Below are positions 58,927 through 64,000 of a stretch of DNA of 64,000 nucleotides, piece after piece. Position 1 is the stretch's first letter. Each line of letters begins with the position of its first letter. This DNA is from Citrus sinensis (taxonomy: Eukaryota; Streptophyta; Magnoliopsida; Sapindales; Rutaceae), in assembly GCF_022201045.2 (NCBI RefSeq), contig NC_068557.1, positions 25,211,501 through 25,275,500 on the forward strand, in the 5' to 3' direction. The notes beneath the pieces were generated by a model. The model did not search any database and was not told the origin of the DNA. It worked only from the letters and a program-made list of their open reading frames with translations. The translations under genes were made by a program, and so were the position numbers.

Positions 58927-61900
58927 ATGCAGAGGAAAGAATTGATGTTACCAAGTAGCATGGTACCCAGCTTTGCTAGAGGAATCAATATTCTGCTGGT
59001 GGATCACGATACGACTTCTCTCTTGTATATAGCTTCAATGCTAGAACAATATTCATACAAGGGTATAAATAAATTATTTGACTATCCTAACTTTTTGTTT
59101 CGATAAATTTTAGTTTAAAAACCTCTAGATATGAAAATACTTTATTGCTTTTCATCTTTTTTTCTTTTTTATTTGCTTACTAGAATCTGAACTTCATGTA
59201 GTTATATTTGTGGTCTTTCATGAAAATCCTCATAAAAAATCTATATGGATCGTACTTATTAATATTCGCATGCATTGTGGATTTTTGTAATATGTTGTCT
59301 ATATGATTGATAAAATGTTATATCTGTGGAGATTTCGATTCAGCTCATATATATATGCTAATACATCTGAGAAAAAACACCTTGTTAGTTAGAAAAGGAA
59401 AATTTAGAGATCCATACTGAGGTAGCTGGAAAAATCTATAACCAAGATTTCAACGCTTTGAACCAAGCCAAGGTGAAAATTATTTCGTGTTTCTAACCTA
59501 GTTCTTTCCTTCTTTCCTTTTTTTAATTCCATGATAAATACCTTCTCACTACGTTTTATATGTTTCTTATTCTTTTTCATATATATCTCAACAATTTAAT
59601 TTTATAATTAATAGTTTGTTGCATTCTTTTTGATTAGATTCAAAAAAAAAATTGGAAAACTTTTTTATTCTGCAGGCATGAAAATGTAATAATAAAGTTA
59701 TTCTCTTTTAGATTTATGATAATTAACACAGTTCTCGTTGTTTGATTATATATCTTCCAAACAAATGTTACCCTAATTTATTTATTAATAAATTTTATTC
59801 TTGCACTGACATTAGTACTATCAGTATACTTAACCTAAAAAGGTTCATTTAATTTATCGAACGAATAGTTCCTTTTTTGTTTCTATGTACTTCCTCATAT
59901 GTCGTCTGTAGAGAGAAGCATTGGCATAGTATTTTGAACATGAAATAGCTTAATTTAATATAACAATTTTAACTTTATGACAATAACTATTACACCCTCT
60001 TATAAGTTGATTGTTAATTGCCTATTATCATCACTTAATTAATTTGGTTGATATGAAGAATTTGAGGGTAAACTAATGCTCTTGGTTTATTCCTCTTTCA
60101 GTTACCACCACTGAACTAGCATCTGTTGCTTTGTCCTTGATTCGAAAAGAGAAGGATCGATTCGAGTTGGTTATGGCTAATGTTGATATTTCAAATATAG
60201 ACAGTCTCTCTTTCGTTCGTGTATTGGTTAAGGAGGAAATCCCAATCATCTGTAAGTCAAATTTCAACTTTGCTGCTTATTATAATTGTTATCATACCTA
60301 ATACTGTTTCTTCATCATAGATATGAATTTATTCTTTCTAATTTTCCAGTGATGTCCTCTAGAAGAAATGAGATTTTTTCCTGGAGGGCCCTAGTTGAAG
60401 GGGCATGCTTTTTTCTTGAGAAGCCAATTTCTTTCGATGATCTAAAATACGTGTGGCAGCATTCGTACATATATAAGAGGAGATCAAAAATTCAATTGGA
60501 GGACGCCCGAAAACCAGAGCAAGAAATATTGTTGAATCGTGGAAACATTTCTCAAGGTAAAAGGATCAATGAAGGAGGTGATGATGTGTCTAGGAATATT
60601 GCCAATGCCAGTGCAACCGATGACTTGCGATATAGTATCAATGCTGACCAAAACGAGAAGAACAATAAGCAAATGGAAGTCGATGCTCAAGTTCACATAT
60701 TTGATGAAAATAGTGTCAAAGAATCACAAAATGCTTGCAATATGGAACAGCACTTGGTCATGGCTAATGATCAAATTCAGGAACAAGGAGGACTCGTTAA
60801 GACAAAGAGATCATTGGATGATGATAGAGGAGGAGAAAAAAAGAGAAACTTGAACTCTGATAATGAAAACTCCAACAGTTTTATGGTACCCACTGAGGAG
60901 AAAGGGAAAGAAATGAATGAAAACAACAATGGACACGTCAAGAAGAAAAGGAAACCTCGTATCGTTTGGACTTCGGAGCTACATCTCAAGTTTATAGAAG
61001 CTGTTAGTTCACTTGGAGATATAAGTAATCAATTCTTTCTTGACAAACAATTATAAATATATAAAGTTTCTAAATCATGCGCTGTCCTCTTTCCCATTTG
61101 ATAAACTATTCAAAATTTTCCCTTTGTTTACTTTCTGGATGCATGCAGAAGCTCGTCCCAAACTAATATTACAGAAGATGAATGTGCCTGGGCTGACGCA
61201 ACGCCAGGTTGCTAGCCATCTGCAGGTACATTTATTTACCAACTATATTCACTTCTTAAACTAGGGTTTTGCTTTGTGCCCTTATGCTTAGACTCTTGTT
61301 GCTCTCCTTCATGACTATATAAGTATATATAGATGTAGGCTTCATGTGCATGTATACTAATTGCTAAATAGTCATTGGAATTGTAAGTGGTGATCAATTC
61401 TTTTCGAATCAATGTGTGTTAGATAAAGGAGAACCAGGATGCACATGTACATATTAGTCTTTTGAAACTCTATAGTAAATTAAATGTCTAAGTTATAATG
61501 CAGTTGGCCTCCTTCACCATATTACATGATACTTTCTGAGGTTCTTATATACATAGAGATCGAATATTGGAAAATTAGCCTTGTCATTATATTAGTAAGA
61601 GTAATGTCACATATATAAACTGTTGTACAAGCTCTATTTATATACGGACTGATGGGGGTTGTTAAATCATTGTATCAATGGCACAATTGAATAAATTAAA
61701 TCAAGATGTTTAACAGTTGCTTGCACTAGGATGCATTTATATATAGATATAATTCAAATATCACAAGGTTCAAGTTGAGATCCATTGTGTATTCTTGGAA
61801 ATATTTCAGTTTCTAATCCAGAAAGAAAATGATACATATTCTTGATATTTTATTGCTTCTTCTGTTTCCTTCTTCTTAATCAATGTTCTTCTTTTACTCT

Positions 61901-62573
61901 TGCTATTCATTTTTCTCTTTTTTCCGAATTTGGAGTAAGATTACTTACCATTCTTTCTCGCTGTTAAGAATTACAAAGCTCGGGTACGTCAGATTTCTGA
62001 CAATGTCATACGTGATTTATCTTCAAATACGGGATCATTGCAAACTCTTGAGAGGATCAAACCATCAGTGGTGGGTCAGCCAACACTCAATAGTAATGAC
62101 TTTGCAGCTGCAGGTAATGTGACACAAACAATTTCACCAAATTTCTGAGAGTGCTGCAGCTCTCAAATTGCGTGTTTAGCAACTTTAAGATTAATAGGCT
62201 TGTAGCGAGATTCGATTAATCATCTCAAACTGGACTAATGTTGATCATATTTATAGGGAAAACACAAGGAGCAGGTACTGTGCAAGTTGAAAATGCTTCG
62301 GGAATTTCAAGCAATGTGGCTAATTCAGGAAAATCTCTAAAGCAATTCTCTGAGGGAAATCAGGAAGTGAAAGCCATTGCAGTTCTGGAACCTCCAGCAG
62401 CCAGTTCAGTTAATGCAGGAAAGTCTGCCTATGCTGCCCTGTTGAAATTTCTTGACGAAGATGAAGAAGAAATCAGAGCTGGTTTAGGTGGTGAGCTGAA
62501 ACCAGCTGATCTTGACCGATACTGTGAATGGCTCAGAGAAGCCTTAATGGAAAAGAGTGAACATTCTGAATGA
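58927..62573 (+). CDS. Type-B-like response regulator with pseudo-receiver and GARP domain, 499 aa
   Basis: Exons 58927-59062, 60102-60251, 60350-61024, 61149-61225, 61969-62113, 62257-62573 give 1500 nt in frame with GT-AG introns. Residues about 20-130 are a receiver fold (INILLVDHDTTS ... ACFFLEKPISFDDLKYVWQH). The conserved Lys (K120) is kept, but the phospho-accepting Asp is Asn (N72 in ELVMANVD) and one of the paired acidic residues is His (H27). Residues about 297-354 are a Myb-like GARP domain (KPRIVWTSELHLKF ... MNVPGLTQRQVASHLQ) preceded by a basic KKKRK nuclear-signal candidate. Type-B regulators drive cytokinin-responsive transcription after phosphorelay. This one should bind DNA but not be phosphorylated in the usual way. 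The start could be the later Met at residue 7. The acidic C-terminus (LDEDEEEIRAG) may be an activation region. Confidence 0.88.
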
Positions 62574-63065
62574 TTCTGTAAGTGCAATTTTGTGAAATTA
62601 CACCTCAATATATCTGCCCGTTGATCATTTTTGCTAATAAAGCATGTCACTTATACATATTCGTTTTAGGCTCGTTTAGCAGCAGATGGAGCCTCAATAC
62701 TTCAGTGGATAGAGCATAGAGGTCTGGATGGCACGCATCAAATATTTTTGAAGCTAAAAACCAGTTGAAAATCGACAGAAACGATAGCTACAAACTAAGA
62801 AAAATATGACATTAGAAAGTTTTAATTACCATACTGTACATTTAACTATACCGAGAAACTTGTAAATTTTTTACAACATTTGGTATGTAATAATTTCAAT
62901 CTTCTAACATTTGATATCAACTAGTTGCAATCTAGCTTAATGCTAATCTGTTATAAAGTGTGCAGCAGCTTCTAAATCATTGATAGTCATGTAACATGAG
63001 ACAGTAAGTGAAGCCAGATGGCAAGTAACATTTCTATCCCATATTCAGTACTGCATTTGCAAATG
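62574..63065 (+). other. 3' flank of the response-regulator gene
   Basis: Contains AATAAAGCATG near 62636 as a possible polyadenylation signal. No other structure was seen. Confidence 0.4.
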
Positions 63066-63073
63066 GCCAAGAG

Positions 63074-63893
63074 TAGAGGTTGCCAATGGGCCGACTGGCT
63101 CGTGCCATGGTACTAGTGCGACAGTGTCCGTACATCACAGCATGTGGGCTGAGAATTTTAAACACGTGTCCCTTAAAATCACGGTATGATTAGAGATAGG
63201 ATAAATTACGGTACGTGAAAAGACTTGCGATAAACATGTTTAATTAGTGGATTAACACGCGGCCCGTGAATCATCAATAGCATGAGCCAAATAACTTAAA
63301 ATTGAATCTTTTAATTTATTTTATTAGTGTAAGTTTTTTAAATTCATTTAATTCTTAATTTTAAAAAATTGAATTATTTTATGTTTGTAATTTATTAAAT
63401 AAATAAATGATATTATGATTTTAATAAATAAAATTATAGATATTATGATTTAATAAATATATGCATTGATATTATCTTGAATATGATTTACAACTCTATG
63501 TAAATTTAAGTTAACAACTAAGTTAAATTTTAAGAAAAATTTATTGTTGTTGTTATTAAGTATTATCGTGAGGTTTAATTTAGTCGTGAACATTACATTT
63601 TTTTACTATTATTAGTTTTTTATTATTAAATATAAACTTGAGTTTAAACTTTTGATTTTCATTAAAGGCACATGGACAAAAAAAAAAAGAAAAAAGAAAA
63701 AAGAAAAAAGATGGGCTTCAAAAAGGCATGCCAGAACTTGCCTTGTGATCTAAAAAAAAGAGTTTGTCATGCTTTTTCTTTAGTCAGGGCACCCGGTGAA
63801 CTGTGCCATACTAGCCCACGGGCCCTCATAGACTTTCTTTTAATAGTGCTGGTTTGACCCATTGGCACTGGCACGATCCATTCGCCATCTCTA
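63074..63893. mobile_element. hAT-like non-autonomous element, copy 3
   Basis: The left end TAGAGGTTGCCAATGGGCCG and the right end, in reverse complement TAGAGATGGCGAATGGATCG, match the TIRs of the 16.0 kb element. The interior AAATAACTTAAAATTGAATC with TTTTAATTTATTTTATTAG is shared too. The flanking octamers are no longer alike, so this is an older insertion or a decayed target duplication. Confidence 0.75.
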
Positions 63894-64000
63894 CTTAATA
63901 GGAATATTTCTTACCTTTGATGAGAAATCAACATTCCATCTATTTCTTAACCTACTTATTTTCACTCAATTTTTGAATTGCTAAATTCCTTTGCTAAAAC

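Noticed and set aside
1-64000. tRNA, rRNA, CRISPR or prokaryotic-type operons
   Set aside because: None seen by eye. The introns, transposons and gene families show plant nuclear DNA. A tRNA gene could still be missed without a covariance-model scan.

Overview
The window is nuclear DNA of a eudicot plant: multi-exon genes with GT-AG introns, AT-rich spacers, and many plant transposon types. Three of the microRNA hairpins carry 22-mers that I recall as the Citrus sinensis miR482a, miR482b and miR482c, so a Citrus species or close relative is the best guess. That rests on memory, not a search.

Layout. (1) 1-9266, + strand: the last 22 exons (901 codons) of an alpha-glucan water dikinase gene, cut by the left window edge. 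(2) 10.0-28.95 kb: a MIR482/MIR2118 superfamily cluster of five hairpins, all on the minus strand. They are embedded in transposon debris: MULE-type MITEs with 9-10 bp target duplications, Harbinger-like and hAT-like elements, and a decayed LTR element. (3) 29.3-33.5 kb: a nested wreck. A short non-autonomous copia-type LTR element with intact TSDs sits inside an older Ty1/copia pol relic. This abuts a CYP96-like cytochrome P450 pseudogene that is itself split by a solo LTR. (4) 34.9-47.8 kb, minus strand: three intact neighbouring genes, a tandem CCCH zinc-finger protein, a B-box/CCT zinc-finger protein and a RAD60/NFATC2IP-type SUMO-like-domain protein. From memory the order matches Arabidopsis At1g68200, At1g68190 and At1g68185. 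(5) 48.5-58.3 kb: a tandemly duplicated unit of unknown nature (one partial copy, two long copies, one remnant). Each long copy has a TATA box and a 219-bp coiled-coil frame; a 1.4 kb fold-back element interrupts the array. (6) 58.9-62.6 kb, + strand: a six-exon type-B-like response regulator with a degenerate receiver and an intact GARP Myb-like domain. (7) 63.07-63.89 kb: a third copy of the hAT-like family.

The genes do not form a pathway. The most coherent biological unit is the microRNA cluster. Every hairpin, read on the plus strand, spells the NBS-LRR P-loop (GxGGxGK), which fits the known role of miR482/2118 as 22-nt regulators of NBS-LRR disease-resistance transcripts. Exon boundaries were derived by hand from splice signals, frame continuity and family conservation. 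Repeat boundaries come from visible terminal repeats and target-site duplications.
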